From Tanytarsus gracilentus (Eukaryota > Arthropoda > Insecta > Diptera > Chironomidae): 64,000 nucleotides of DNA. Within the stretch, counting starts at the first letter, position 1. Each line of letters starts with the position of its first letter. This document shows positions 12,459 through 25,584 of this stretch, piece by piece. Both the position numbers and the translations under genes were made by a program. The stretch is taken from contig JAXRKN010000043.1 in assembly GCA_038502055.1 (NCBI GenBank), positions 744,001 to 808,000 of the forward strand, in the 5' to 3' direction. The notes beneath the pieces are model-generated. The model was not told the origin of the DNA. It was given only the letters and a program-made list of their open reading frames with translations, and did no database searches.

Positions 12459-15400
12459 AGAAAAATGTGTTCGGAGAAGAAAAAACGCAGAAAAGCGAAA
12501 CAAGACAATTTTAGTGGAATTAAGTTGGAGAAAAAAAGTTTCATTTCATAGTTTTTAAGCGGAAATGGAAAATGTTCATTTTGAAGCTCAATCACACTGC
12601 CGTGGGGGTTAAATGAGTTTGCGAGAGATTTTCAATTAAAAGTTTTTTACCATTAATTAATTTTAGATAATTTAAATTTAAGTTTATATTTAAAACTTTT
12701 ATATAAAAAAAACTATTTTCTCAAATTTATGTTTAAAGTGTTTTTTATTATGTCAAGTGTAAAATATTATAAAGCGTTTTGAATTTTACACGTGACGTAA
12801 TTAACAAAAAAATCCTTTAAAACTCCCATGCAACGCTCATTTGCCTCACGAATTAATCTTAAATTATATTTCTCTCACTCAACTGAATTTTTTCGAGTGC
12901 AAAACATTCCCGAAAAAAATGTATAAAATAAAATGTAAGTAGCATAGTTAGAAAAAGTTCGAAAAATAAAAGATATAAGAAGAAAAATTTATTACAAAAT
13001 CTCGAAAAAAAGGATGAAGCGAGAAAAGTTTTTTTATATCTTATTGCAGGCTGTACATGGAGGTTGAACGATGATACATTACCCAAACGAAAACTTTCTT
13101 CCTGAAGCTATCAAAGTTTGAAATTTTTCAGCAAATCCTTACAAATACTTTGAAATATGGTGGAAAATTTACACTTTAAACTTTTCGGTAGCTGCAAAAG
13201 CTTCTTTTAAATATTTTTTAAGTCAAAATTTTCGATTTCTTCATTTTTGTGTCATTTGATCCCTGAAAAATTTAAGATTATAAAATTAGATTTATTTCTC
13301 TTCCTTCCGTTGATTACCAATCAATCTCAAAAGCGAGCAACTTTTATTTGATCACACGAAAGTGAGAAAAGAATTCGCTGAGATGTGAAAGCTTTTGATG
13401 ATGTTATAAAATGATTTACTTTTCCTTGTATATCACTTTCTCTCTAGGTTGCGAGCAGATTTGTGGAAGAAATTTCCTATTAAAGTGTCAGAGTGGAAAT
13501 TTACAAACACTCAGCGAGGATGCCGAGAGTTGAAAAACTTTTTTCTCAATCTTTTGCGTGACTCGATATCGTTTGACTTTATTTTCCCTTAAAGACAAAA
13601 ATTTATTCGTAAAAAAAGGTCAGGACTAAAATTCCTTTCAACTAATTGAATTTGATGTCCTTTCAGCGTCTCCTAAGCTGTTGCTGCCAATACGTTGTCG
13701 CTGTCAAAAAAATAAAATGGATTTTGTCAACTGTCATCGCACTTTGTCTTCTTCTTCTTGCGCCAAGGGATGCGAAATGTGACACCGATGTAAATTTTCC
13801 TTTGAAAGTCAGTTAAGAATCTCAGCTTCGTTTATCAAATTCAATGATCCCCTTCCATCGAACAAATTTTTATGTTGATTGTTTGTGTAAATGCGAACAC
13901 GTTTCAATTTCAATTTGTGATGGTCCTTTCTTGTTAAAAAAGATCAATTTTGTGCTCTTTGATTTTAAAACGGGTTTTTAGGATGAAAAAATAAAATAAT
14001 GATGCATTTTTTTAATTTTTTTAACGTATTTTAAATTTTTAAATTAAATTTTCTTACTCAGTGTAAAAATTTAACAACAAAATTTATTTATTTTATTCCA
14101 ACGAAAAGTTCAAGGACTTTTTTTAATCAATCGCAAAAAACAAACAATTTTTTTAATGCCAAAGCTTTCGAATTTTTTTTTGCTTCTTTCCATCTCACAT
14201 GGCACCCACACAATATCGGCAAAAAGAAACTAGAAAAGGCGGAAATTTGCTGCATCACGAACTGCATGTGTTGTGCTCGAATAATTTTTATCGTTAAGAT
14301 TTTTTAGTGTTCAAATCTCACACAGTATGTGGGCGAGATGGAGAGAGAGGAAAGTTGGAAAATTTATGAGTTTTACTCATGTATTAAATTAAGTTTAGAA
14401 GCATATTTCATTCCATTTTCCACCTCCTTGTTTCTGCAATTTTCGATCGCATCATTCGTCGTCATCTATTGTAGATGGTTCAAGCAGGTAATTTTGCAAT
14501 ATTGGAAGGTTGAAGTTCAATTAAGGGTCGGTTCAAAAATTATGTAAACTTTTTTTAAAAAAAATTATTTTGCAATTCATAAATAAGAAAAATTAAATTA
14601 AATAATTAATTTCGATCCCAAAATCTATAAATAAATCCTGACATCCATAAACCAAAGACAAAGATGTATTGTACATAAAGCTTGATGATAAAGCAAGTAA
14701 AAAACTGTGTAAGCATGAATGAACAAGTTCAACAACGTAAATTTGACTCTTGCAATATTGCTCTCATAAAAAAAAGATGGGAAAAATGAACGATATACAA
14801 AATGCAGATAAAAGTCATCCTTTGCCATGAACTGCCTTTTTTGCCAAACACACAGTTTGTGCTCCTGCTGCTGCCAGTGATTTTCGTCTATAAAATCTGC
14901 CTCAAAGATATTTCATGAAAAGTGAAAGAAATTACGACATAAATTGAAAATTTATGAAAAAATTAAGTTTAATTTTTAAGAGCAAGAAAATAAATTATGA
15001 AAATTTCATAAAAAGTTTGGCATTAAATTTTTTTTGCAGCATTTTAGAAAAGTTTAATTTTAAAAAATGAAAACATCTTAAAAGCTTAAATTGCATTTTT
15101 ATCTTCAAAATCACTTACGTCATTCTCCGCAACTTGAAACAAATTACTCTTGCACACTTGATATAATGGCAATTAAAGAAGCAACAAGGAGAAAAGCAAC
15201 AAGCGACACTTTAAATTTCCATTTACCATGAAAGCTCTTTAATGTGAAAAAAGGAAAGCAAAAAAAGTGCATGGAACTTAATGGATGCTTCATCAAAAGT
15301 GAAATTGCAAAAAAAGCACTGAATTTATTATTTCGAGCAAAAAATGCTTTTTGTTAAGTAAGCTTTGTCAAAAAGAGAAATTTAAATGAAAAGTTTCAGT

Positions 15401-16660
15401 TAAAAAAATTAAATTTTATGCTAGTTGAAAATTTTTCTTGAAAGCTTAAATTTTTAAAAAATGATAGAAACTTAACTTTTTCTAAAAGTTTTGTTCAAAA
15501 GTGTTTTTTATTTTCGATAAGTACGAGTATTTCACCTCATAAAGAAAATTGAGAGAACGAATGTGCAACACCATATTTTTTCATTGTAAAACATGCAAGG
15601 AAAAATATTTTATCGCACATATCATCGTTCGGTGTGTGTGTGAAGATGCATAAATGTTACGTATGTGAGCTTATGAAGAGCTTCCTTTTGTGAAACATGC
15701 AAAAAGCGAAAAGTTTATACTGCTTATGATGAGTTGATGAATGCAATTTTCAATTTCCATCGTCAGTCGAGAGCGGATATTAAAAATTTTTGCAGTCTCG
15801 TTGGCAATTAAGTACTAGCAATGACGAAATGGATTTAATATCATTGATGCAAAATTTTCATCAAAATTTGATAAAAATTACCAAGAAGAAATTCGATCCA
15901 AAAATTCAAAGAATTTCTGCAGTTGAAATTTTGTAAAATGTCCTTGCTGTATTCAAGTGAAAAATCTCAATTCACAAAATTCAAAATTCAACCAAATTTA
16001 TTCCCTAGAAATTTAAGATTTTCATATAAGCTTTAACTCTCATTTTCTGGTGCCATGTTGAACTGAAACTCAATACCACGCTTAATAAAATATCCCAAGC
16101 GCTTTGAATTTCTCAGTAACTTGAAATAAAAACAATGCAGTGTAAACATAAATAAACAGAAAAAGGGAAAATATATTGAAAAGTTATGCATGAAGATATT
16201 CTCGGAAATATTAGAAGATATTCTTTGTTCTTATTGCGCTAAATTATATTTCTTGGTGTGATTTACAAAAGAATTAAATTGATTTACTATCAAAGAGTAT
16301 TTGGTTACAAAGCATGAAAGTAATTAATTAATTTTAGTTCTTTGAATTAAATATTAATTCTAACTTAAAATTAATGTTCATGTTTAAGAAGTCTTTGATG
16401 TTAAATTTTTTTCTGTAAATAAATTTTTTTTCATAAATCATAAAATTTTCAGTTTTTTCACGTAAAAATTAATTAATTTAAATTAAAAAATTTGATGAAA
16501 ATGTGTTATTCAGTTTAATTGAGACGTTAAGAAGTAATAAAAATTAACACTTAATTCATGTGCTTAAAAAAGATGCCTAAAGTCGATGTTCGATGAGTGA
16601 CATCATGCGCATTATACTCGTGAAAATAAAACATGAACATTTGTTCAAGCATAGCGCGCA

Positions 16661-16696
16661 AAAAATTGAGAGAAAGAAAAATTTCTCTCAATTTTT
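16661..16696. repeat. Small perfect inverted repeat (15-bp arms, 6-nt loop)
   Basis: Arm 16661-16675 (AAAAATTGAGAGAAA) is the exact reverse complement of 16682-16696, with a 6-base loop between them. It is too short for a typical microRNA precursor and has no U-run or other element beside it. The function is unknown. Confidence 0.6.
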
Positions 16697-19600
16697 GGAA
16701 AGCTTTCGTGAGAGAAATTTTAACTCATGCAGCATCCCTATGGATTTTTAATTTTGCTTCCTTAAGTAATTTTAAATACAAGATTTGAGTAAACTTTTAT
16801 TTATTTAAAGAAATTCTTAAAAGGTTTTCTAATTTTTCTAAAATATTCTCCAAATTCATTCAATTTTTTTAATAAATTTTTATCTCCGCATCCTTAACCA
16901 TACGCAAGTACGTGTGGAAAGTGAGAAAATAAATTTAGGGAGTGGGAATGAGAGAATTTTCTCTCTCATGCAGCATTATCAAAAATTAAGTACAACAAAG
17001 GATGAAAGCTCAGCGGTTGCAGTTGGAAAAGAGAAAATTCTCTCTCGTGTTCCACAGACAGTGCGGAGTGATGGTGAAAAAAATTATCAGAGACGGAAAT
17101 ATTTTCAGTGATTCGTGAGACGTTAAACGATGTAATCCGCAAAAATTCTTTTGGCGCTTCACCAAGAATAAAATAAATTGTTGAAAATTGGTCATAATTC
17201 ACTTTTGTGCGGTCGCAGCATAAATTTTGTCATTTCGATCGCTGAGAAAAAAGCGGAAATACAAGTGGAAAAGCTAAAGTGCACTCTGAAAGTTTCACTA
17301 GTCATTTTTTTCCTGTATCGAATTTACTCGGCAGCGAGTGCAGAAAAAAAATTTCGTCATCAATTCACTGTGAAGCGATGAATATTTAATGAGATTTATG
17401 GAAAACAGTGTAAATAAAATAGCGAATTGTAGAGGAAATTATGTTTGCCATTCAATAAACTGGCTGTAGTTCAGTGTACTGAAAATCATCACAATTAATA
17501 TTAAATTATGATTATTGCAAGTTTGTGAAACCCAGATCGAATTACTGAACGCATGAATATTCAACGAGTGGTGCCAAGTACGATTGGATTATTTTTAGAG
17601 TGCTTTTGAGTGAAAATTGAACTTTGTCGATGCTGATGACATTTAAGTTAATTTAATTAAAAGAGGTGAAAATTAAATGAATTTTTGAGCTAAATTTTAA
17701 AACTAGATTTTTAAAAAATTTTACTGCGGAATTTCAAGTAGTAAAAAGTGCACTAAAAATTTTTAAAGCTTTTTCTCAAGATTTGAAAGAAATCACGTGT
17801 CTCTGAATTTATGACATTTTTCCACAACTTTTTTTTCCTGCAAGATATCTTGTAAGATAGCAAAAACATTTTCTCGTAATACTTTCTAAAAATTTATGAA
17901 CGTCCACGTGCACAGAAAGAAAATTGATATTTGCAAACTTTACAGACTTGGTTTGTGAAATTGGATATTTTTATCATTTTTCTTCGTTATAACTTTAATG
18001 GATTTTTTGTAAAGTTTTCAAATTCATTAAATTTAACATTTTTTCCCAGAAAGTGTTGAAAAACTATAAAAACATCTTTAATATCATCCACCACCCTCGA
18101 TCAATCGATTTTTCTCACGAAACTCAACGAAGCAGAATAATTCATCGAAAATCAACTCGATAATTGAGAAAATAAATATCGAAATCGAAAATAATCCACA
18201 TCGTTGATTGATAATGATGATGACCGGCTCATCGCCGATGACATCAACTAAGAAGAAATAAACGTGTGTATGTGCGTGTCCATCAACGATTTGAGGAATG
18301 AAAATGATAATGTGGGGTGATAATGTCAAACTAAGTTGAGATTAAATCCAACCAAAATTGTCATTTTATGTGTAACTTATTATCGTGACATGACTTTATT
18401 ATCGTGTGTGGCATAAATCAAGTTTTGTGTATACAAAAAAATATCATTGAAACTCTTAAAAGAAAGAGAGAGAGAAAAAAAAATTGTAATTTGTGCTTAA
18501 TGTGATGCTGTTAATGAAAATTAAAAGGATTAAGAAAACATTTTCATCTCCTCATCTCATCACAAAATAATCCACAAAAGCAGCTCTCGAGATATATTCG
18601 AGTGATAAAGATTTAGAAAATTTTTTGCTCTCACGCAATTTAATTAATGACACTAATTTTTCCTGCAACTTTATCGTCAAATACAAATTTTATCTTTGTA
18701 TAAGTGTGGAAATTTATATAAAAATTAACTTCAAAGAGGTGAGTTAGAAAAACAATTTTAATTGCACGAATTGACTTTAACAATATCTCTTTGAGCTTCA
18801 ATAAATCTATGCGAAATTTAATTTACTGCAACACACAAAATTCCTAAAGCAATTTTATTCTTTTGGTTGCCATCTAATCATGTAATCCAAAAATCCTTCA
18901 AAAGAGCTAAGAACAAGATTTCGTGCACACCTGTTTCGACAAAACCCTCAAAAAACAACAACCGAAACCGAAAAAAATGTGTTTTCGTGTCTCAAGTGTG
19001 CCATGATAATAATAATATCCATGCCATGAAGATGTTAAGAAGAAGGCAAATATTTCGGCAATGTCGATGATAATGATGGAATATGCTGGAGGGCAATCAG
19101 AGATGCCTTTAAAAAATATGAAAATTGAATTTATGAGGAAAAATTTAGAATGTCGGTGCAAAGTATGTATGAGAGATTCAAGGGTTGAGCAATTTTACAT
19201 TTATTTTTTAAAGATTTTAATTTTAAATCAAAAAAATCGTTAAAAATATTTTTAAAATTAATTAGGTTTTCATCCCTTTTCTTATCCCCCCTATTACCTA
19301 AATTTTTCATATCTCCACACGATATATTTTTGCGGCATGAACTTTATGCTCAGTTATTGCTGTGAAATTTTTCCCCTAACGATTCTAAAAATTTCCACTC
19401 AACTGCAGAAATTCTTCCTCGAGCAGAGCAAAATTTTGCTATTTCAAGCCGCAAAAAAATTAATTTCATGCCCATGTTCGTAAGTTTATGATGGCATAAC
19501 ATCATTATACACGCTTTCGACGTCGCCTCAAATCCATCTCCTATGAAATATTTTTTTAACGCTTTTGGCGCTTTGGAAAAATTTACCGCATTTTGTGCAT

Positions 19601-20442
19601 GCATATGTGTGTAGAGACACTCGATGATGATGATGATGCGAAACTGAAATTGAATTTTTGGACGCAAAATTTAAATTTAAAATTCGACGCCCGCATGGAT
19701 CGGTGTGAAATGCAAATTGAAATTTTAAAACTCTTTTAATGCGAGAATTATCCGAAGAGCGATGAGAGAAGATTAAATTTAAATTTATTGGGTCTGGTCG
19801 AAAAATTTCAATGCGGATATTTTAAAGTCCTCACAATTTTTTTCTAAAAAGTCTTGTTAGCAAATTTATAATGTTCCCATGTCGACCGTTAAAGTTGAGT
19901 TATGACTTAATTTAAGTACACTTTCGAGGGAATTTTTTTAACGCAAACTTGTTTTTGCTGTTGCTTGGTGAATTATGAAGATTTCATGTTGCGTGCGTCG
20001 GTGATATTTTTCGTTATGAAAGAATTAATAAAGAATTAATTATTTTGTGCTTTCAGTTGTGTAATGAAAAATTCCAATGTTGAGCAACTTTTAATATTAC
20101 AAATTGTTTTAAAAAATTTATTTATTTGTTCTTTAAAAATATAAAAAAGTTTTCGTCCCTTGCTCACTTCAAAGTTCAAATATTTCTGTTAAAAATCACA
20201 AAACCTTTTTCTTCTTCGGAACCTTCCTCAAACGTTGAAGTAATTCTTTGTTCAAACAGAGAAATTTCCTTTTAAGCACTTTACGCGATGGCACGAATGG
20301 TGGCAAATAAATTTATTTTTGTGTGGTCGCCTTGAAAAAGCGGCAAAAGAAAAATTTCTTAATTCAAACTTTTTTGTGTGCTTGAAGAAAATTGCGAAAA
20401 ATTTCATTCATACAAATTTTTGCAATTTTAATACTTTCCAAT

Positions 20443-22520
20443 TTATCGATAAATTCTTGACTTTAATAAATTCGTGAACCAAATTAAACCAATCCAATTT
20501 CTCACATAAAAAACTATCAGCTCAATTACAAAAGTAGTTATGGAAATTCCACACGCGACTAGCCAAATAATAAAACCAAACATCAAATCATCGATATCAA
20601 ATACTTTCGGGTCTTTTCTTGGTATTAACATTGGTCGCAATTCAAATTTTGTATAAAAATCGATGAGGTATTGAGGAATTCCAGCAGATATTAGTGAATT
20701 CATAACTTTCTGATTCAATGATGTAAAAAAATTATTTTTTGGAACGCAAATGCTGAAACCAACTAAACTGATAACTTCCTTGAGAGTTGCAGGAACATCC
20801 GTGAAACCTGTTTTATAAAATCTCATGTCATCTTCCGTTGTCATGATGGCAGCTTTCAATGATGAGTCAGTAGCCATTTGACGAAACAAAACGAAAAGAT
20901 CCATAAATGTAATCGTTTCTGTGCGAGGACTTTAAACATTAAAGATTATATTTAAGTCTTTATTTAAAAAATTTAAATCTTACCGATTTTTATCCGAAAG
21001 AAGTGTTTTTTCATAGTCTTCATTGGTTATTTCACCAGTCGAGCGAAATGATGCAACATAGAGCGTGTAATTTCTCTCTTTAAGATCAGAAAAAGTTTCA
21101 GGCGGATGTCTGCTCATGCCACTCGTAAACATCTCAAAGAAAACACCTTGAATAATTTTACAGAAAAAAATATTTAAACTTTCAAAAATTAATAAATTTG
21201 AAAAAATTTCTTTAAAAGCTTAAAAATTTCAAAAGCTCAAAAGATTAAATAAAAAATATTTAAAAACTTTAAAAGCTTAAAAAAGCTCATTTTAAATTTT
21301 TTTACACACTTACTTTGATATGCATTTCGCATGATGAAGAAAAACAAAATAAATGTCATTAGAATAATTCTTGCAAAATTATTTTCCGGCAATCTCTTTT
21401 GAGAATCACCAAAAAATATTGCGGTGACATTTAGCGAACTTCTTCTGCCACTTTTAGAAATGAAAAGCTTTTTCTGGTCTTCCGAAAGCTTTTTAATCAT
21501 TAAAGAAGTTAAAAATGTGGAAATGAAAGCAGAAATCAAAAATGTCCACGTCATCGCATCGAAAGGTAAAATCATTTTTTCATAATCTGTGTAAGGGTCT
21601 GGAGGTGAATACATTGTCACTATTGGATTCTCGTGAAAATCCATGCTGCATGCTTTTGTTGAGAACCAAGAAGGTGTTTGAAGAATTTGAGGAGAATCTT
21701 TATCGATAACGAATGAAAAATTTCCCTTTCTTGCAAAAATTGAAGAAAATTCTTGATCTTTTTCATTTCGTCTTTCGATAATCTTGAAAATTTGCGGCTG
21801 GATCATCGAGGTCAGTCGAACAACTTTCAATCGTTCGATGATTTCTAGAGTGTAAATGTGAAAGAACTGTGCAGAGTAATTGAGCTTGCAGCCATGAAAG
21901 TTTGTAAATTTTGGAGGAATTCTTAAAGGCTTCGAAATCCATTTACTCATGTTAAAATGAAGGACATCAAGTGTAACCAGCGAAAGCTCATCACATTTAT
22001 TTTGAGTCCACCACTCAAAAGTTTTAATTTCAATTTTAATACCATCGTCAATTATGAAGTATGTAAATTGAGATATGTGACCTGGTTGTGAATCCGGCAT
22101 CATCGGTTTGATAATTTCAATAAATTTCTCATCAAATTTTTTAAAAGTTTTCCTCATGTAAATCAAAATAAAAATGGCGTCAAAAGTTTCATCAGTGAAA
22201 AAAGCGTTTTGCAAAAATTTTGATAAATCTTCAATAGTTTCGACAAAAATTAAACTTTCGACTTCTATTTCCACTTTTGTTGTGAGTGGCCGTCTTGTTC
22301 TTAATGCAAACTTTAAATCCAAAGCTTTGACAAAATTCAGTATTGCCGAATTAATTTGTTTATCAATTTTTCCGTACAAAATTAAATCAAGTGTAAAAGA
22401 TTTTCGGAAAATTTCATCCGTGATTTTTTCAAGTTCTTTAAATTTTTCTGCAAAATCAATTTTATGTTTAAAAGAGCAGACAGAAAAGAAGAAAGAAATC
22501 AATAAAATAGTTTTCAACAT
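20443..22520 (-). CDS. Divergent ionotropic receptor (IR), three exons, 618 aa
   Basis: Ligand-gated cation channel subunit of the variant ionotropic glutamate receptor family used by arthropods in smell and taste. Exons on the minus strand: 22520-21314, 21146-20984, 20929-20443; introns of 167 and 54 bp with GT-AG ends; 1857 nt closes in frame. A hydrophobic signal peptide spans about residues 1-17, followed by a long divergent N-terminal region containing KTFEWWT (165-171), and a Pro/Tyr-rich segment YSPPDPYTDYEKM just before TM1 (about 322-342). The pore region is about 362-378, TM2 about 381-400, then S2, and TM3 about 574-599 with a short basic cytoplasmic end. The canonical glutamate-receptor SYTANLAAF motif after TM2 is replaced by RNAYQSVFFEMFTSG, as in divergent IRs. 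The second splice acceptor (AAAG before 20929) was chosen because it alone restores the frame and aligns RPRTETITF to the paralogue. The subfamily cannot be named. Confidence 0.92.
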
Positions 22521-22597
22521 TTAGAAGATGAATTCAGGTTGGATTTTCTGAACAAACTGAAAGAATGTTTGAAAATTTGTGGGAAATTAATTCAACT

Positions 22598-22603
22598 TTA
22601 TTC
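22598..22603 (-). promoter_or_regulatory. Possible polyadenylation signal of the upstream IR gene
   Basis: AATAAA on the minus strand, about 48 bases after the stop codon of the IR gene ending at 22651 and before the start of the next IR gene at 22520. The spacing is right for a polyadenylation signal, and a 3' end is needed within the 130-bp gap if the two genes are separate transcripts. Confidence 0.4.
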
Positions 22604-22650
22604 AAATAAATCATTAACAAACATCAACATTAGCTTGTTTGATTACAACT

Positions 22651-24568
22651 TTAGTAAAGAATAATAATATTATAGTTTAGAATTCTTCTTATTAACTTAA
22701 TTAAACCAATTAATCCCATACATGTTCGTGTATTAACATACAGTAACTCAATCGTGAAAACAACCGTAGCAAAAACACAACAGAAAAGCCAAATAACAAA
22801 TCCAAACTTCAAATCTTGAAAACCAAAAACTTTTGGTCCTTCCACAATTGCAGCTCGAGGTCTTAATTCAAAATCAAAGAAAAATTTCAAGAGATATTGC
22901 GGAATTCCACCTGAAATTAATTTATTCATGACTTCTCGATTGAGTGTGTTGAAGAAATTGTTCGATGTCACGCAAACTCTTTGAGCAGTTGGATTGATAA
23001 CTTCTTTGATAGTGTTGGGAACGTTTTCATAAGCCGATCGATAAAGTTTAACATCCATTTCCATTGTTATGATAGCTGCTTTTATTGATGAATCATTCAT
23101 TGTTTTAAACAAACCAAAAAGATCAATAAAATTCAATGCTTCAATTTTTGGCCTATACATTTAAAATTAAAGAATTAATTAGGGTTGAGGACTCTAAATA
23201 AACCTCATGTCAAACTTACATATTTGAATAAGCTGTGCTTCTTAAAATAGCAAGTTTTATAAAATCATGATAGATGTCCGGCGTATAAATTGTGTAATCT
23301 CGCTGCTTCAAATCGGCATAACTTTCGGGAGGACTTCTCTTCAAACCACTCGTAAATTTCTCAAAAAACACTCCTTGATAAGCAGTTCTGACAACAAGAC
23401 AAAAGAACACGAAACTAATCAAAATAATTCTTCCAAAATTTTCATTCGGCAATTTTTTTTGAGCATTTCCGAATAAAATGTTGAGCACATTGAGAAATTG
23501 TGATTGCTCTCGTTGTCCATAAAATATGTTTTTAAATTTACTTTGATTGATGGCATAGATGGCGACAAAAGAGAGGAAAAATGTTGTAGACAATCCAATC
23601 CAAACCATATTATCGAAAGGCATCAACATTTTCTCATAATTTGAGTAAGGATCGAGTGGCGAATACATTGCAACATAAGAATTCTGAGTACTGGCCATAC
23701 TACATTCAGTTATATCGCCCCAATTTATGTACTGACAGATTGTTGCTAAATATTTCGGTTGAATTCCTCCTGAACTTATAAAATTGCCTCGTTTTGCAAA
23801 AACATTTCGGAGTTTGACTTCTAATGCTTCTTGTTTCGCAAGAACAATTGGAACTGCTGGATTTATCATCGCAGTAAGTTCACCCAAGTGTACTAGAAGT
23901 TCTAGGGTTGGTGATGCAAAAAATGTCGAATGATGTTTTATCGTGCAGTTGTGAAAATTCGTGAATTTCTCTGGAATTTTTAAAGGATTTTGCGACCATT
24001 TCAGCTGACTTTTGCTGAAAGTGTTCAAAGTCACAAACTGAGTAACTCCACATTCTGTTGGTGTCCACCATTCAAAAGTTTTTAATGATATTTGATGTTT
24101 CTCTTCTATCAAAAAATAAGAGAAATGAATGATGAGACCGTCGACACAGTTTGGTAATTGAAGTATTTGAATCTTGTTCACATCCAATTCATTCTTGAAA
24201 TCGCTTACAAAAATTAAAAGATTCTTTAGTTTTTGATTCCCAAAATGAGAATTTCTTATGAACGAATAAAGTTGCTCAACTGAGTCAGCAAAAACAACTG
24301 TTGGATTTTCGATGCGACTTTGAGTGTCATTATTTTTTTTACCACTTGTTCGAAATGTTCCATCATGGGTTTTGGAAGCAGTTTGAATATATTCATTATT
24401 CAAGTGACCTTTTCCCATAATTATCCAGTCCAAGTGAATTACATTTCGACTATCAAAAAGTTCATGAATGACATGAGTAAGTGCCAAGTGTGCACTAGAA
24501 TCGTTGATTTCACTTTCACAGCAATTTGCTGAACAAATAATCAAAAAATAAAGAAAATCTTTCACCAT
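22651..24568 (-). CDS. Divergent ionotropic receptor (IR), two exons, 616 aa
   Basis: Tandem paralogue of the IR at 20443-22520, same strand, 130 bp upstream of it. Exons: 24568-23220 and 23152-22651, with one 67-bp GT-AG intron; 1851 nt in frame. The start at 24568 is preferred because it opens directly into a signal peptide (MVKDFLYFLIICSANCCESE); an earlier in-frame ATG at 24664 would add 32 residues that look less like a secretory start. TM1 is about 321-340 after PLDPYSNYEKMLMPFD; the pore is about 358-372; TM2 about 378-398 runs into RTAYQGVFFEKFTSG; TM3 is about 566-588. Shared blocks with the neighbour include KTFEWWT, KFTNFH, ARIILxSF-like TM2, CVxxNNFFxxLN and GIPQYL. The ligand is unknown; like most divergent IRs it would probably need an IR25a/IR76b-type co-receptor (family knowledge, not visible here). 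Confidence 0.92.
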
Positions 24569-24664
24569 TCTCAAAAAAATCTTAATTCTTTTAGGTAATA
24601 TTTTCGAATAACTTGCGTTGGAAATCACAAGCTTAATAAAGTAAGAATTAATATTGACCATCAT

Positions 24665-25584
24665 TTTATGTTTGATGTTAAGGAAATATCAAACATTTAA
24701 TATTTTATAAAGCTGACAGGTATCAAAATAATTAACTAATATTTGGTTTTATCAGGAAAAAAGTCAATTTCTAATTAGAAAAGTTTTATTTGAAAAACTG
24801 AATTTTAATCTATTAAATATTAAAGTTTTTTTAATTTTAAATACGCCGTTAAAATTTTTTTATTGAATATCTCGAATAAAACTTTAAAAGTTCTCAATTC
24901 AATTTAAACATTCAAAAAATTAACAAGTCTGCCCTTTTCTTTGCATCCCAAAAACATTTAAATGGAAATTTTGTTTCCTTTTTTTTCTTACTCTCACCCA
25001 CGATTGAATCAATTTTCAGTTATTTGCAGTACAATTTGATTTAACAAGGTGTACACAAATTGATACGTGACTTGTCGACGGAAATGGTTAAAGAAAAATT
25101 GAGGACAAGGTGAAAAATGTTTTTATGCTGTCGGTGGTCAAGGGATGGAAAAATATTAAATTTTTAACAAATTCTCAATTACACTTCAAATTTTATTTAT
25201 TTGCCACTTGTCAGCTCAAGTAATTCATTTTTACTTTCACAAAATTACATCAACTCTCAACATCAAGTGCTCTTCATCGTCACCATCTACCATTATCGTA
25301 ATTTGCTGTTGATTTTTTTCTGGATATTTTTCACGATGAAATTCTAAAAGGGATTTTGTGATGAGATGAAGTGGAAATTTTCTCAACGGGATTGAAAAGC
25401 AATAAATTTTCCACGCAAAATGGCACTCTTTTCTTCTTATTATCATCCATTTGTGTCATTGTGGCTTGATTTTCACGTTCATGGCATTTATTTCATTCAA
25501 TTCGATTTTGTTCATTTGAATGTCTGATGGCGAATTAACCATTAATAGTTAAAAATGTTTCAAAACCCACACGTGGGTGTTGCC
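24665..25584. other. Upstream flank of the IR pair
   Basis: AT-rich sequence between the start of the upstream IR gene and the repeat element. It presumably contains the IR promoter. I see no coding stretch and cannot place a promoter motif. Confidence 0.5.

Larger units (their letters stand above)
12407..20442. other. Intergenic, no supported gene
   Basis: Eight kilobases of AT-rich sequence between the K2P gene (+) and the first IR gene (-). Reading frames here are short and low-complexity and show no domain or splice-consistent coding stretch. The one small structure worth naming is the perfect inverted repeat at 16661-16696. Confidence 0.6.

Noticed and set aside
22174..22524. Plus-strand 116-codon frame over the IR start
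   Set aside because: Antisense shadow of the IR first exon, low-complexity Ser/Lys/Phe composition.
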